Source: Microlunatus flavus
GTDB taxonomy: Bacteria > Actinomycetota > Actinomycetes > Propionibacteriales > Propionibacteriaceae
Assembly (NCBI RefSeq): GCF_900110855.1
Contig: NZ_FOFA01000004.1
Span: 302,616-366,615, forward strand
DNA length: 64,000 nucleotides
Reading direction: 5' to 3'
The notes beneath the pieces were generated by a model. The model had not been told where the DNA came from. It saw only the letters and a program-made list of their open reading frames with translations, and searched no databases. Both the position numbers and the translations under genes were made by a program. Below are positions 1 through 8,049 of the stretch, in pieces. Within the stretch, counting starts at the first letter, position 1. Every line of letters begins with the position of its first letter.

Positions 1-85
1 CGAAGGGCCCGGAACGGGTCGGCGTACCTCACCCAAGCAGCACGCGACCTCTTCGAGGCCCGTCGGCGAGCTCAGGGAGCGTTCC
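1..85. repeat. REP-like dispersed repeat, copy 1 (cut by window edge)
   Basis: Two inverted arms (1-24 and 45-85) carry the words TCGAAGGGCC and GCTCAGGGAGCG. The same arms recur as an inverted pair at 22055-22165 and singly at 25224-25265. The left arm is truncated by the start of the window. The copies are intergenic and can fold into a long imperfect hairpin. Repeats containing CCCTGAGC and TCGAAGGG are common in high-GC genomes, so a REP/BIME-type element is likely; function is unknown. Confidence 0.7.
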
Positions 86-261
86 ACGCCCCGCCGCGCC
101 TGCGCGCACAGGTTCGCGGGCACCGGCGCGTCAGCAGGGGCCTCGCCCCCGGGCGCTCCTAGACTCGCGACTCAGCGCGACGGCGGCGGAGGCCGCGACG
201 GAGCCGTGTCGGAGCAGCCCCGAGGCGACCTCCCGGCGTCCCGACCCTGGTGGGAGCAGGC

Positions 262-2475
262 GTGACGATGACCAGCACCTTCGGCTCGCGGGGCGCCCGC
301 GGCCCGACGGGTGACCCGCTGGTCGGCCGCGTGCTCGACGGGCGCTACGAGATCACCCAGCGCCTCGCCCGCGGCGGCATGGCCACGGTCTACCGCGGCA
401 TCGACACCCGCCTGACGCGGACCGTCGCGGTCAAGATCATGCACGTCGGCCTGGGCGACGACGTCGAGTTCGCCCGCAAGTTCGACCGGGAGGCGCGCGC
501 GGCGGCCCGGCTGTCGCACCCCAACGTCGTCTCCGTCTTCGACCAGGGCGCCGACGCCGTCGACGGAACGGTCGTGCGGCCGTACATCGTCATGGAGTAC
601 GTCGAGGGCGAGACCCTGCGCGACGTCATCAACGCGCACGCCCCGCTCGACCCGCTCGCGGCTCTCGACCTGCTCGAGCCGGTCGTCTCCGCGCTCGCCG
701 CCGCCCACGACGCCGGGCTGGTGCACCGCGACGTCAAGCCCGAGAACGTCCTGCTCGGCACGCGGGGGCGGGTCAAGGTCGCCGACTTCGGCCTGGCCAA
801 GGCCATCAGCTCGCAGACCCAGACCGCCACCCAGGGCCTGCTCATCGGGACCGTCTCCTACCTGCCGCCCGAGCTGGTGACGACGGGGCTGGCCGACGCG
901 CGCAGCGACGTCTACAGCGCCGGCGTCGTGCTCTTCGAGCTGCTGACCGGGCGCAAGCCGCACAGCGGCGAGACCCCGATCCAGGTCGCGTACGCCCACG
1001 TCCACCGCGACGTCCCGTCGCCCTCGGCGTTCGCGCCGCCGGGGACCGTGCCGCCCTACCTCGACGCGCTGGTCGCCCGCGCCACCGCGCGCGAACCCGC
1101 GCTGCGTCCGCCCGACGGCCGCGTGCTGCTGACCCAGGTCCGCCGGGTCCGCGCGGCCCTGCGCGAGGGGCTGCGCGACGACCCCGAGCTGACGCAGGAC
1201 CTGACGCCGACTGCGCCGCTCGTCGAGGACACGGTCGGCGAGGACCTCGCGTCGGCCCCCACCGAGGTGGTCGGCGACCGCGCCGACTTCGAGGCGACCC
1301 GGCACATCGCCACCGGCCCCCAGGGCGGTCGTCCGTCGTTCGACCCGCCGACCGAGGAGCTGGGAGGCACCCCGCGGCACGGGTCGACGGCGTACGGCTC
1401 GAGCGCGCACGGCTCGACCGCGTACGGCTCGACCGCGCACGGCTCGACCGCGCACGGCTCGACCGCGTACGGGGGCCACCCCACGTTCCGCGACGCGCCG
1501 CCGCCGGTCGTCCGGGGGCACGACCCGCGCGTGCGGCCGGCGCGCAGCGAGCACTCCGAGCGGATCGCGGCCCGCCGGGAGCACGAGGCCCGGCGCCGGC
1601 GGCGCGGCTGGCTCGCGCTGATCCTGGTGCTGCTGCTGACGACCGTCGCGGCGGTGACCGGCTGGTACCTGACCGAGGGCCGCTTCACCAGCGCCCCGGC
1701 GCTCACGACCCTGACCCGCGCGGACGCCGCGTCCGTGGCCGAGCGGGCCGACGTGGCCGTCGACTTCACGGACGGGTACAGCGAGACGGTCCCCGCCGGC
1801 GAGGTCGTCTCGACCGAACCGCCCGCCGGCGCCCGGGTGCGCAAGGGCAGCCACCTCGAGGCCGTCGTGTCGCGCGGGCCGGAGCGCTTCGCGATGCCGA
1901 CCGTGGTCGGGATGAGCCAGGACGCCGCGACCACCGCCCTCGCCGCGGCGCACCTCAAGGTCGGCAAGGTCAGCAGCCGGTGGAGCGACACCGCCGCCAA
2001 GGGCGTCGTCCTCGCCGCCGCGCAGGACCCGGGCGCCTCGCTCAAGCGCGACACCGCGGTCGCCCTGACCGTCAGCGGAGGCCCGCAGCCGATCACGCTG
2101 GCCGACTGGACCGGCAAGGACGCCGACAAGGCCGCCGCCGCGCTGAAGAAGGCGGGCCTGCAGGTCAGCGTCACCCAGGAGAACTCCGACGACGTGGACG
2201 CCGGCGACGTCATCAGCCAGGACCCGCCGAAGGGCACGCTGCAGAAGGGCGACGCGGTCGCCCTCGTCGCCTCCAAGGGCCCGGTGCTCGTGACCGTGCC
2301 GAACGTGCGCGCCATGGGCATCCGCAAGGCCGAGGAGGCCATGCAGGCCGCCGGCTTCAAGACCAGGAACAAGAAGGCGACGAACTACCTCGGCCTCGGC
2401 TACGTCGTCACCTCCTCCCCCGGCGGCGGCGACCAGGCGCCCAAGGGCTCGACGATCACGCTCTTCCTGGTCTGA
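262..2475 (+). CDS. Ser/Thr protein kinase with four PASTA repeats (PknL/PknB type)
   Basis: Membrane receptor-like kinase that phosphorylates Ser/Thr on division or envelope proteins; PASTA domains bind muropeptides or lipid II (family knowledge). Seen: kinase domain at about residues 25-290 with Gly loop RGGMATVYRG, Lys58, HRDVKPEN (Asp157) and DFG (Asp175). A low-complexity juxtamembrane linker with (Y/H)GSTA pentapeptide repeats follows. One transmembrane helix lies near 448-470, then four extracellular PASTA units reach the C terminus. I chose GTG 262, preceded by GGGAG at 5 bases, over GTG 250; ATG 268 is also possible. A candidate -10 TAGACT lies at 160-165. Position near the DAHP synthase block matches PknL of mycobacteria, but mycobacterial PknL lacks PASTA repeats. 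Confidence 0.95.
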   Translation: MTMTSTFGSRGARGPTGDPLVGRVLDGRYEITQRLARGGMATVYRGIDTRLTRTVAVKIMHVGLGDDVEFARKFDREARAAARLSHPNVVSVFDQGADAVDGTVVRPYIVMEYVEGETLRDVINAHAPLDPLAALDLLEPVVSALAAAHDAGLVHRDVKPENVLLGTRGRVKVADFGLAKAISSQTQTATQGLLIGTVSYLPPELVTTGLADARSDVYSAGVVLFELLTGRKPHSGETPIQVAYAHVHRDVPSPSAFAPPGTVPPYLDALVARATAREPALRPPDGRVLLTQVRRVRAALREGLRDDPELTQDLTPTAPLVEDTVGEDLASAPTEVVGDRADFEATRHIATGPQGGRPSFDPPTEELGGTPRHGSTAYGSSAHGSTAYGSTAHGSTAHGSTAYGGHPTFRDAPPPVVRGHDPRVRPARSEHSERIAARREHEARRRRRGWLALILVLLLTTVAAVTGWYLTEGRFTSAPALTTLTRADAASVAERADVAVDFTDGYSETVPAGEVVSTEPPAGARVRKGSHLEAVVSRGPERFAMPTVVGMSQDAATTALAAAHLKVGKVSSRWSDTAAKGVVLAAAQDPGASLKRDTAVALTVSGGPQPITLADWTGKDADKAAAALKKAGLQVSVTQENSDDVDAGDVISQDPPKGTLQKGDAVALVASKGPVLVTVPNVRAMGIRKAEEAMQAAGFKTRNKKATNYLGLGYVVTSSPGGGDQAPKGSTITLFLV
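1381..1470 (+). repeat. 15-bp tandem repeat inside the kinase gene
   Basis: About six near-identical 15-bp units (GGCTCGACCGCGYAC) encode (Y/H)GSTA pentapeptides in the cytoplasmic linker between the kinase domain and the membrane helix. Such tracts often vary in copy number by slippage. The Ser/Thr-rich units could also be phosphorylation sites, which is inference. Confidence 0.8.
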
Positions 2476-2544
2476 CCGTCACCGGGGCGCCCGCGCCTCT
2501 GGGCACGGGAGGGCGTACGGGCTGGGCGTCCCTAGGCTGACGCG

Positions 2545-3534
2545 GTGTCCGGGACCCGCGCGGAGCGCCTCGCCTTCGTCGCGCTGCTGACGATGGCGGC
2601 GGTGTGGGGCTCGACGTTCTTCCTCATGAAGGACCTGCTCACCCGCCTGGGCGTCCTCGACATGCTCGCGCTGCGCTTCGCGATCGCCTCCCTCGCTCTC
2701 GCCGTCCTCGCCGCGCCCCGGCTGCGCATCGACGCGACCGTGCTGCGCCGGGGCCTGCTCCTCGGGCTGGTGTACGGCGCGGCGCAGATCGTGCAGACCG
2801 TCGGGCTCTCGCTGACCTCGGCGAGCACGTCGGGCTTCGTCACCGGCCTCTACGTGGTTCTCACGCCGCTGCTCGGCGCGCTGGTCTTCCGGGCGCGCGT
2901 CGGGGCCGCGACCTGGGCCGGCGCCGTCCTCGCCGCGGTCGGGCTGGGCGTCCTGTCGCTGCAGGGCTTCAGCGTCGGGACCGGCGAGGCGCTCACGCTC
3001 GCCTCGGCCGCCCTGTACGCCGTCCACATCCTGCTGCTGAGCCGGTTCAGCGACCCGGCGCGCGCGCTCGGTCTCAGCCTCGTCCAGCTCGTCGTCATCA
3101 CGCTCGTCTGCGGCGTGGCCGCGCTGCTGCCCGACGCCTCGAGCCGCAGCGGCATCGCCCTACCCGCCACCGCCGGCGACTGGGTCTCGCTGCTCTACCT
3201 CGCCGTCGTCGCGGGCGCGCTCTGCATGGTGCTGCAGACCTGGGCGCAGGCCCACGTCGAGCCGTCGCGCGCCGCCGTCGTCATGGCCGCCGAACCCGTC
3301 TGGGCCGCCGCCTTCGCCGTCGCGCTCGGGGGCGAGCGGGTGACCGCGCGGATGGTGCTCGGCGGTCTCGCGATCGTCGGCGCGATGTACCTGGTCGAGC
3401 TCGCGCCCAGGCGCACGCCGCTCCCGCACGACCTCGCGGACGAGGAGCCGGGCGACGGGGCGCACGACCGGCTCGAGGCACCGCTGCCCGGTGCGCCCTC
3501 CGTGGTGCCGCCGCCCACGCTCCCGCACGCCTGA
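2545..3534 (+). CDS. EamA/DMT-superfamily permease
   Basis: Predicted inner-membrane transporter of the drug/metabolite superfamily with two EamA repeats and about ten transmembrane helices. It opens with the typical TMAAVWGSTFFLMKDL motif, and a second repeat starts near residue 145. Substrate cannot be told from sequence. About 329 residues is a normal length with an extra hydrophilic Pro-rich tail of roughly 35 residues. GTG 2545 is chosen because TAGGCT at 2533-2538 leaves a 6-base gap, a leaderless promoter arrangement, and no Shine-Dalgarno sequence is present. It follows the kinase on the same strand but appears to have its own promoter. Confidence 0.88.
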   Translation: MSGTRAERLAFVALLTMAAVWGSTFFLMKDLLTRLGVLDMLALRFAIASLALAVLAAPRLRIDATVLRRGLLLGLVYGAAQIVQTVGLSLTSASTSGFVTGLYVVLTPLLGALVFRARVGAATWAGAVLAAVGLGVLSLQGFSVGTGEALTLASAALYAVHILLLSRFSDPARALGLSLVQLVVITLVCGVAALLPDASSRSGIALPATAGDWVSLLYLAVVAGALCMVLQTWAQAHVEPSRAAVVMAAEPVWAAAFAVALGGERVTARMVLGGLAIVGAMYLVELAPRRTPLPHDLADEEPGDGAHDRLEAPLPGAPSVVPPPTLPHA

Positions 3535-3595
3535 CCGCCCGTACGCCGCGGGACGCCGACCTCCGGCGCAGCCGGCGGTGTGGTTCGATCCCGAG

Positions 3596-4309
3596 GTGGC
3601 CGCCACCTTCGCCCACGTGGTCCTCGACCCGCCGCCGAGCGCGACGGGCAGGACCTTCTGGGCCGCGGCGCTGGGCGGGACGTGGCGGGCCGCCGGGCCC
3701 GGTCCGGACCACGACGCGAGCCTCGTGCCCGAGGACGGCGACGCGTACGTCCACCACGGCCGGGAGGCTGCCCGGGTGCCGGCGCTGGTCCTCGAGGTCG
3801 ACGACCTCACCGCGGCGATCCGGCAGGCGCTCGACCTCGGCGCGACCGAGGACGACGGGCTCCTCCGCTCCCCCGGCGGACTCGCCCTCCGGCTGAAGCC
3901 GGCCGAACCGGACCGACGCCGCGCGCCCGCCCGGCGCTGGCCCGACGGCACGTCCAGCCGGCTCGTGCAGGTCTGCCTCGACTGCCCCGCGGCTGGCGCC
4001 GAACGCGAGGCGCGCTTCTGGGCCGCCGTCACCGGGTGGGCCTGGCGGGACTGCGACAGCCCCGAGTTCGTCTGCCACCTGGTGCCGGACGAGGGTCCGC
4101 TGCAGCTGCTGGTCCAGCGGCGCGCGTCCGCCGAGCCGGACCGCGTGACCGTCCACCTGGACCTGGGAGCGAGCGACCGCGAGGCCGAGGCGGCCCGGCT
4201 GGTCGCGCTCGGTGCCGTCCGCGGCGCGACCGGGGATGGGTGGGTGGTCCTGCACGACCCGGACGGCCGCACATTCTGCGCGACGGGTCAGCCGCCGGAG
4301 GCGCCCTGA
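3596..4309 (+). CDS. Glyoxalase/VOC-family protein with two glyoxalase-like halves
   Basis: Two glyoxalase-like halves are visible, one starting ATFAHVVLDPP and a second starting RLVQVCLDCP, each ending in a beta-strand plus LHDPDGRTFC-type closure. Related actinobacterial proteins are annotated as VOC or glyoxalase-like; substrates are unknown and the metal ligands are not clear here. GTG 3596 places the family-like N terminus (AATFAHVV) at the start and has TTCGAT 6 bases upstream. GTG 3578 is an alternative. It is separated from the upstream permease by about 60 bases and ends against a strong palindrome shared with the convergent downstream gene. Confidence 0.72.
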   Translation: MAATFAHVVLDPPPSATGRTFWAAALGGTWRAAGPGPDHDASLVPEDGDAYVHHGREAARVPALVLEVDDLTAAIRQALDLGATEDDGLLRSPGGLALRLKPAEPDRRRAPARRWPDGTSSRLVQVCLDCPAAGAEREARFWAAVTGWAWRDCDSPEFVCHLVPDEGPLQLLVQRRASAEPDRVTVHLDLGASDREAEAARLVALGAVRGATGDGWVVLHDPDGRTFCATGQPPEAP

Positions 4310-4346
4310 GCCCACGCGCACGGGCGTGCCCCGTCCTCGGCGCCGG

Positions 4347-4374
4347 CGGGTGCCGGCGACGTCGCCGGCACCCG
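4347..4374. terminator. Perfect 28-bp palindrome between convergent genes
   Basis: The sequence reads the same on both strands over 28 bases (half-site CGGGTGCCGGCGAC) and lies 37 bases after the VOC gene and 7 bases beyond the stop of the convergent CLCA-like gene. It has no T-run, so it is best read as a bidirectional GC-rich terminator hairpin of the kind common in actinomycetes. Confidence 0.7.
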
Positions 4375-4381
4375 GTCCGGA

Positions 4382-6418
4382 TCACCGAGGCCGTCGGGTG
4401 GACCGGCGCGGCCGACGGGGCTCGGGCTCCTCCTCGCGCTCCTGCTCGGGCTCGACGACCTTCTCCTCGCCGACCACCACCGACAGGCTGAACCGGCGCG
4501 TGAACGCGGGGATCGCCCGGGTGTTCGTCGCGTCGCCCGGTACGAGCCGTTCCCCGGCGTCGGGGTAGAACGCGGAGCCCGCGTCCGCGGTGACCTGGAC
4601 CTGGAAGGTGTAGACGCCCTCGAGGTCGTGGGTCTCGTCGAACAGCGCCGAGCTGGTCCCGTCGTCGACGACGGCGTCACCCGTGAGCACGTCGCCGTCG
4701 TCGCCGAACCGGAGCGGCGCCGTGGAGCCGTCGGGCAGGATCGCCCGTCCGCTCACCTGCAACCCACCGACCGGCTGGTCGACGTACGCCTGCAGGAACA
4801 GCGGGACGACGTCACCCCGGTCGTACCGGGTCGCCGGGGAGTAGAGGGCACCGTCGACGTGCGGGTTCTCGCTGAAGACGTACAGCTGCCCCCGACCGGA
4901 ACCTCCGCCTCGGGTGCGGACCACCATCGTCCACTCCCCCGGCGTCGGACGCTCGACCTCGTAGCCCGTGTAGGGCAGGCCCGTGTCGATGGGGCGGACG
5001 TGGGGCGGGACCGAGCCCAGGTCGATCGACTCCCCGTCGGGCGACCGGAGCTCGAGCATCACCGTCTTCTGGTCGCCGTCCCACGTGACCGCGAAGGTCG
5101 CCGACTCGCTGCCCTCCTCGATGAGCACCCGTCGCTCGATGCGGTCGGCCTCGCCCAGGGCCTCGGGGCGTGTCGTGACGACGCCGCCGTTCTCCCGGGC
5201 GATCCCGGAGATCTCCTGGAGCACCGTGCGGATGCGGAACTCCTGGTCGGGCTGGGACAGGGTGGGGTCGATGCGGTAGTACGTGCCACCCGTGCCGGTC
5301 GCGACGGCCTGCAGGAGCGCGGAGTCGATCGACGGTCCGACACCGATGGTGTAGACCCGCACGCCGTTCGCGGCGAGGTCCGGCAGCACCGTGGCCGGCG
5401 CCTCGCCGCGGTTGTGCAGGCCGTCGGTCAGCAGCACCACGACCTGCGTCGCAGCCCGCTGGCCGGCCCCGAGGATCTCGTCGAGCGCCCGGCGGAGCCC
5501 TTCGCCGATCGCCGTCTCGCCGCCCGCGACGATCCCGTTCACGGCGTTCCGCACGTCCGTCCGGTCGCCGGCGCCCGTGATCGTGGTCAGCCCGATGTCG
5601 GTCCGCGCGGTCGTCGCGAAGGACACGACCCCGAGACGGTCGTTCGTCCGCGCGCTGTCCGCCCACCACGCCGAGCCCACGAGCGCCTGGGCCATCTTGT
5701 TGCCCTGCATGCTCCCCGAGCGGTCGACGACCAGCACGTAGCGCTGCTCGGGGGCCAGGACGACCCAGTTGATGTCACCCGCACCCGCGGGTGCGGCTAC
5801 CGTGGGCGTCCCACCCGGGACCGCCAGGCCGGGGAAGGACGACGCCATCGTCTGCCAGCAGGCCACCGAACGTTGCTCGTCCTGGTAGGTGTCGCTGTCG
5901 GGGTCGTGGTTGCCCGCGACGCAGAACTCGCTGACCCGGCCGCTGACCAGCGCCCCGCCGGTGCCCGCGTTGCCGAAACGGTCGCCGTCGGACCAGGCCG
6001 ACTCCATGATGCAGGCGTCGGACGTGGTGCCGCCGATGCACTCCGCGGGTCCAGCGCTCCCCTCGTACTCGTCGTAGACGCCGTAGCCGTAGTGCCCGAA
6101 CTCGTGGACGACGACGAACGGCTTGAAGCGCTCGTCCCCGTACAGGGTCATGTGCGCGGTCTCCGACCCGAGACCGCTGACGGCCGACGCCGACCTGCCG
6201 TCGGGCTCGAGCAGCCAGGCGTCCGCGTTCCTCCCGCCCGTGGCGTTGTTGCAGACGTAGACGGTGCCGAGCCGGTGCTGCCCGTCCGTGGCGTCCCACA
6301 GCAGCCGCGACGCCTGGGCGAACGAGGCCTGCCACTCGTCGACCCGCGCCTGCGCCGCATCGTGACGGATCGAGACGACCAGGTCGAAGTGGTTGCCGAC
6401 CAACCTGCCGATTCCCAT
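4382..6418 (-). CDS. CLCA-like metalloprotease/VWA protein
   Basis: The layout matches animal calcium-activated chloride channel regulators (CLCA): an N-terminal domain with zinc motif HEFGHYGYGVYDEY (His105, Glu106, His109, Asp116), a Cys-containing region (Cys127, Cys136, Cys166, Cys187), then a VWA domain from about residue 225 with an intact MIDAS DRSGS (Asp232, Ser234, Ser236). A beta-rich region follows, as in CLCA. CLCA proteins are self-cleaving metalloproteases (family knowledge). The tail is highly charged (Glu/Arg/Pro). No signal peptide is visible, which is odd for such a protein. ATG 6418 has GGAGGA 6 bases upstream. Activity in this organism is inference. Confidence 0.8.
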   Translation of the reverse strand: MGIGRLVGNHFDLVVSIRHDAAQARVDEWQASFAQASRLLWDATDGQHRLGTVYVCNNATGGRNADAWLLEPDGRSASAVSGLGSETAHMTLYGDERFKPFVVVHEFGHYGYGVYDEYEGSAGPAECIGGTTSDACIMESAWSDGDRFGNAGTGGALVSGRVSEFCVAGNHDPDSDTYQDEQRSVACWQTMASSFPGLAVPGGTPTVAAPAGAGDINWVVLAPEQRYVLVVDRSGSMQGNKMAQALVGSAWWADSARTNDRLGVVSFATTARTDIGLTTITGAGDRTDVRNAVNGIVAGGETAIGEGLRRALDEILGAGQRAATQVVVLLTDGLHNRGEAPATVLPDLAANGVRVYTIGVGPSIDSALLQAVATGTGGTYYRIDPTLSQPDQEFRIRTVLQEISGIARENGGVVTTRPEALGEADRIERRVLIEEGSESATFAVTWDGDQKTVMLELRSPDGESIDLGSVPPHVRPIDTGLPYTGYEVERPTPGEWTMVVRTRGGGSGRGQLYVFSENPHVDGALYSPATRYDRGDVVPLFLQAYVDQPVGGLQVSGRAILPDGSTAPLRFGDDGDVLTGDAVVDDGTSSALFDETHDLEGVYTFQVQVTADAGSAFYPDAGERLVPGDATNTRAIPAFTRRFSLSVVVGEEKVVEPEQEREEEPEPRRPRRSTRRPR

Positions 6419-6551
6419 CAGATTCCTCCAGCCACCGCCCGCGGGAGGTCCGCGGGCTCTTGGGGTGGAGGAGTCCTCGCGGCCCGGTCGGATACACGCG
6501 GCACGGCTGGACCAGGCCGGCGCACCGCTCGGCGGCGGAGGTGGGCCCGCG

Positions 6552-7208
6552 TCAGAAGGTGCGCAGCTCCCCGCCGCGGAGGTCGACGAGGTTGGTCGGC
6601 GTCATGTCGCGGACCCGGCCCTTGACGAGGCCGAGGCCGCGCTCGTTGAGGAGCTCGTCGTGGATGCCGAACCCCTCCGGCGCCGCCACGGCGCGTGCGA
6701 AGTCGATCGTCTCGCGCAGCGCGCCCCACGGCCCGTAGAGCGGGACGGCGACGACGTCGACCCCGCCCGGGGCGACCGCGTACGAGTCGCCCGGGTGGAA
6801 GAGCGTGGGCTCGCCCTCCGAGCGCAGCACGAAGCCGACGTTGCCGATGCGCGGGATGTCGGGGTGGATGACGGCGTGCGCGCCGCCCACCGCGGTGACC
6901 AGCACATCGCCGATCGCGGTCTGGTCGTCGGGGGCCAGGCCCGAACCGTTCGGCAGCTCGGGCAGCTCGCCCGCCTCGCTCGCCGCCAGGATCGAGGGCT
7001 CGACGACGACGCGGGCGCCCGGGTTGGCCCGCAGCAGGGCCGGGAGCGCCTCCGGGTCGAGGTGGTCGGGGTGGCGGTGGGTGACGAGGACGGCGTCGAG
7101 GTCGGTCAGGTCGTGCCAGACGTCGGTGAGGTTGCCCGGGTCGATCAGGATGCGGGCCCCGGGGGTCTGGACGAGGACGGCGGAGTGACCGAGGTGCGCG
7201 ATCTGCAT
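6552..7208 (-). CDS. MBL-fold metal-dependent hydrolase (UlaG-like)
   Basis: Metallo-beta-lactamase fold enzyme of the short UlaG/YtkL type. The signature THRHPDH (His44, His46, Asp48, His49) and later ligands in GGAHAVIHPD, FHPGDSY and the C-terminal IHDE are present. Substrate is unknown; relatives act on lactone or phosphodiester bonds. ATG 7208 is preferred to GTG 7217 because TAGCGT on the same strand (7216-7221) lies 7 bases upstream, giving a leaderless start, while GTG 7217 would fall inside that -10. It is divergent from the GntR gene. Confidence 0.85.
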   Translation of the reverse strand: MQIAHLGHSAVLVQTPGARILIDPGNLTDVWHDLTDLDAVLVTHRHPDHLDPEALPALLRANPGARVVVEPSILAASEAGELPELPNGSGLAPDDQTAIGDVLVTAVGGAHAVIHPDIPRIGNVGFVLRSEGEPTLFHPGDSYAVAPGGVDVVAVPLYGPWGALRETIDFARAVAAPEGFGIHDELLNERGLGLVKGRVRDMTPTNLVDLRGGELRTF

Positions 7209-7297
7209 GGCCCTCACGCTAACGGGGCGTGCCTGCGGACGCGCTCCAGCCTCGCGCCGACCACGCCCCGTACGGTGTCGGGTGGCGAAGGAGGCCC

Positions 7298-7966
7298 ATG
7301 ACCGAGGCGCGCAGCATCACGACGCTGCCCAAGACGAGCCTGCGCGAGCGCGTCTCGCAGGCGCTCCGGGCCGCCATCGTCTCGGGCGAGATGGAGCCCG
7401 GCACCGTCTACTCCGCGCCGTCGCTCGCCGCACGGTTCGGGGTGTCGGCCACGCCCGTGCGCGAGGCGATGCTCGACCTGGTGCGCGAGGGCACGGTGAC
7501 GATCGTGCCCAACAAGGGTTTCCGCGTCAGCGAGGTCGACGACGCCTCCCTCGACCAGCTGACCCAGATCCGCCAGCTCCTCGAACCGCCCGTCGTCGGT
7601 CGCGTCGCCCCGCACGTCCCGGTCGAGGACCTGCCCGGGCTGCGGGCGATGGCGCAGCGCATCGTCGACGAGGCGGGCGCCGGCGACCTCGTCGCGTACA
7701 CCGAGGCCGACCGCGAGTTCCACCTGCGGCTGCTCGCGTACGACGGCAACCCGCGCCTGGTCGACCTCGTCGCCGAGCTGCGCGGCCAGACCCGGCTGCT
7801 CGGCCTGAGCGCGATGCTGGCCAGCGGCGCGCTCGCCGAGAACGCCCGCGAGCACCTGACCCTGGTCGACCTCCTCGAGGCCCGCGACGCCGCCGGCGCC
7901 GAGGCCCTCATGCACGCCCACATCGCCCGTACGCGGACGACCTGGGCGGGCCGCTCCGACGCCTGA
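7298..7966 (+). CDS. GntR-family regulator, FCD subfamily
   Basis: DNA-binding repressor, 222 residues: winged helix-turn-helix at about residues 10-75 (SLAARFGVSATPVREAM), then an all-helical FCD ligand domain with the ADREFHLRLLAYDGNPRL metal/ligand motif. ATG 7298 has AAGGAGG three bases upstream. The gene sits convergent to the 3' end of the hydroxyproline operon (8044-14608), so it is the likely controller of that operon, sensing hydroxyproline or a downstream intermediate. That link rests on position only. A perfect palindrome in the operon promoter (14642-14651) is a candidate operator. Confidence 0.9.
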   Translation: MTEARSITTLPKTSLRERVSQALRAAIVSGEMEPGTVYSAPSLAARFGVSATPVREAMLDLVREGTVTIVPNKGFRVSEVDDASLDQLTQIRQLLEPPVVGRVAPHVPVEDLPGLRAMAQRIVDEAGAGDLVAYTEADREFHLRLLAYDGNPRLVDLVAELRGQTRLLGLSAMLASGALAENAREHLTLVDLLEARDAAGAEALMHAHIARTRTTWAGRSDA

Positions 7967-7999
7967 CCCCGGTCGGCGGCCTCCCCCATCTCTGCCGAG

Positions 8000-8049
8000 C
8001 GGTAGGTTGCCGCGCGCGACACGCCGAGGAGCAGCGCGGCAACCTACCG
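8000..8049. terminator. 16-bp perfect stem between convergent genes
   Basis: Arms 8000-8015 and 8034-8049 are perfectly complementary (CGGTAGGTTGCCGCGC) around an 18-base loop. The right arm overlaps the stop codon (TAG, 8044-8046) of the minus-strand dehydrogenase gene. It separates that gene from the convergent GntR gene and is a plausible bidirectional terminator. Confidence 0.65.

Noticed and set aside
1381-1470. Tandem 15-bp units considered as a CRISPR-like array
   Set aside because: Units are contiguous without spacers and keep the kinase reading frame. No CRISPR array or cas gene is seen in the window.
172-1953. 593-codon frame antisense to the kinase gene
   Set aside because: Repeats such as RGRAV come from the 15-bp tandem repeat of the kinase linker; no independent evidence.
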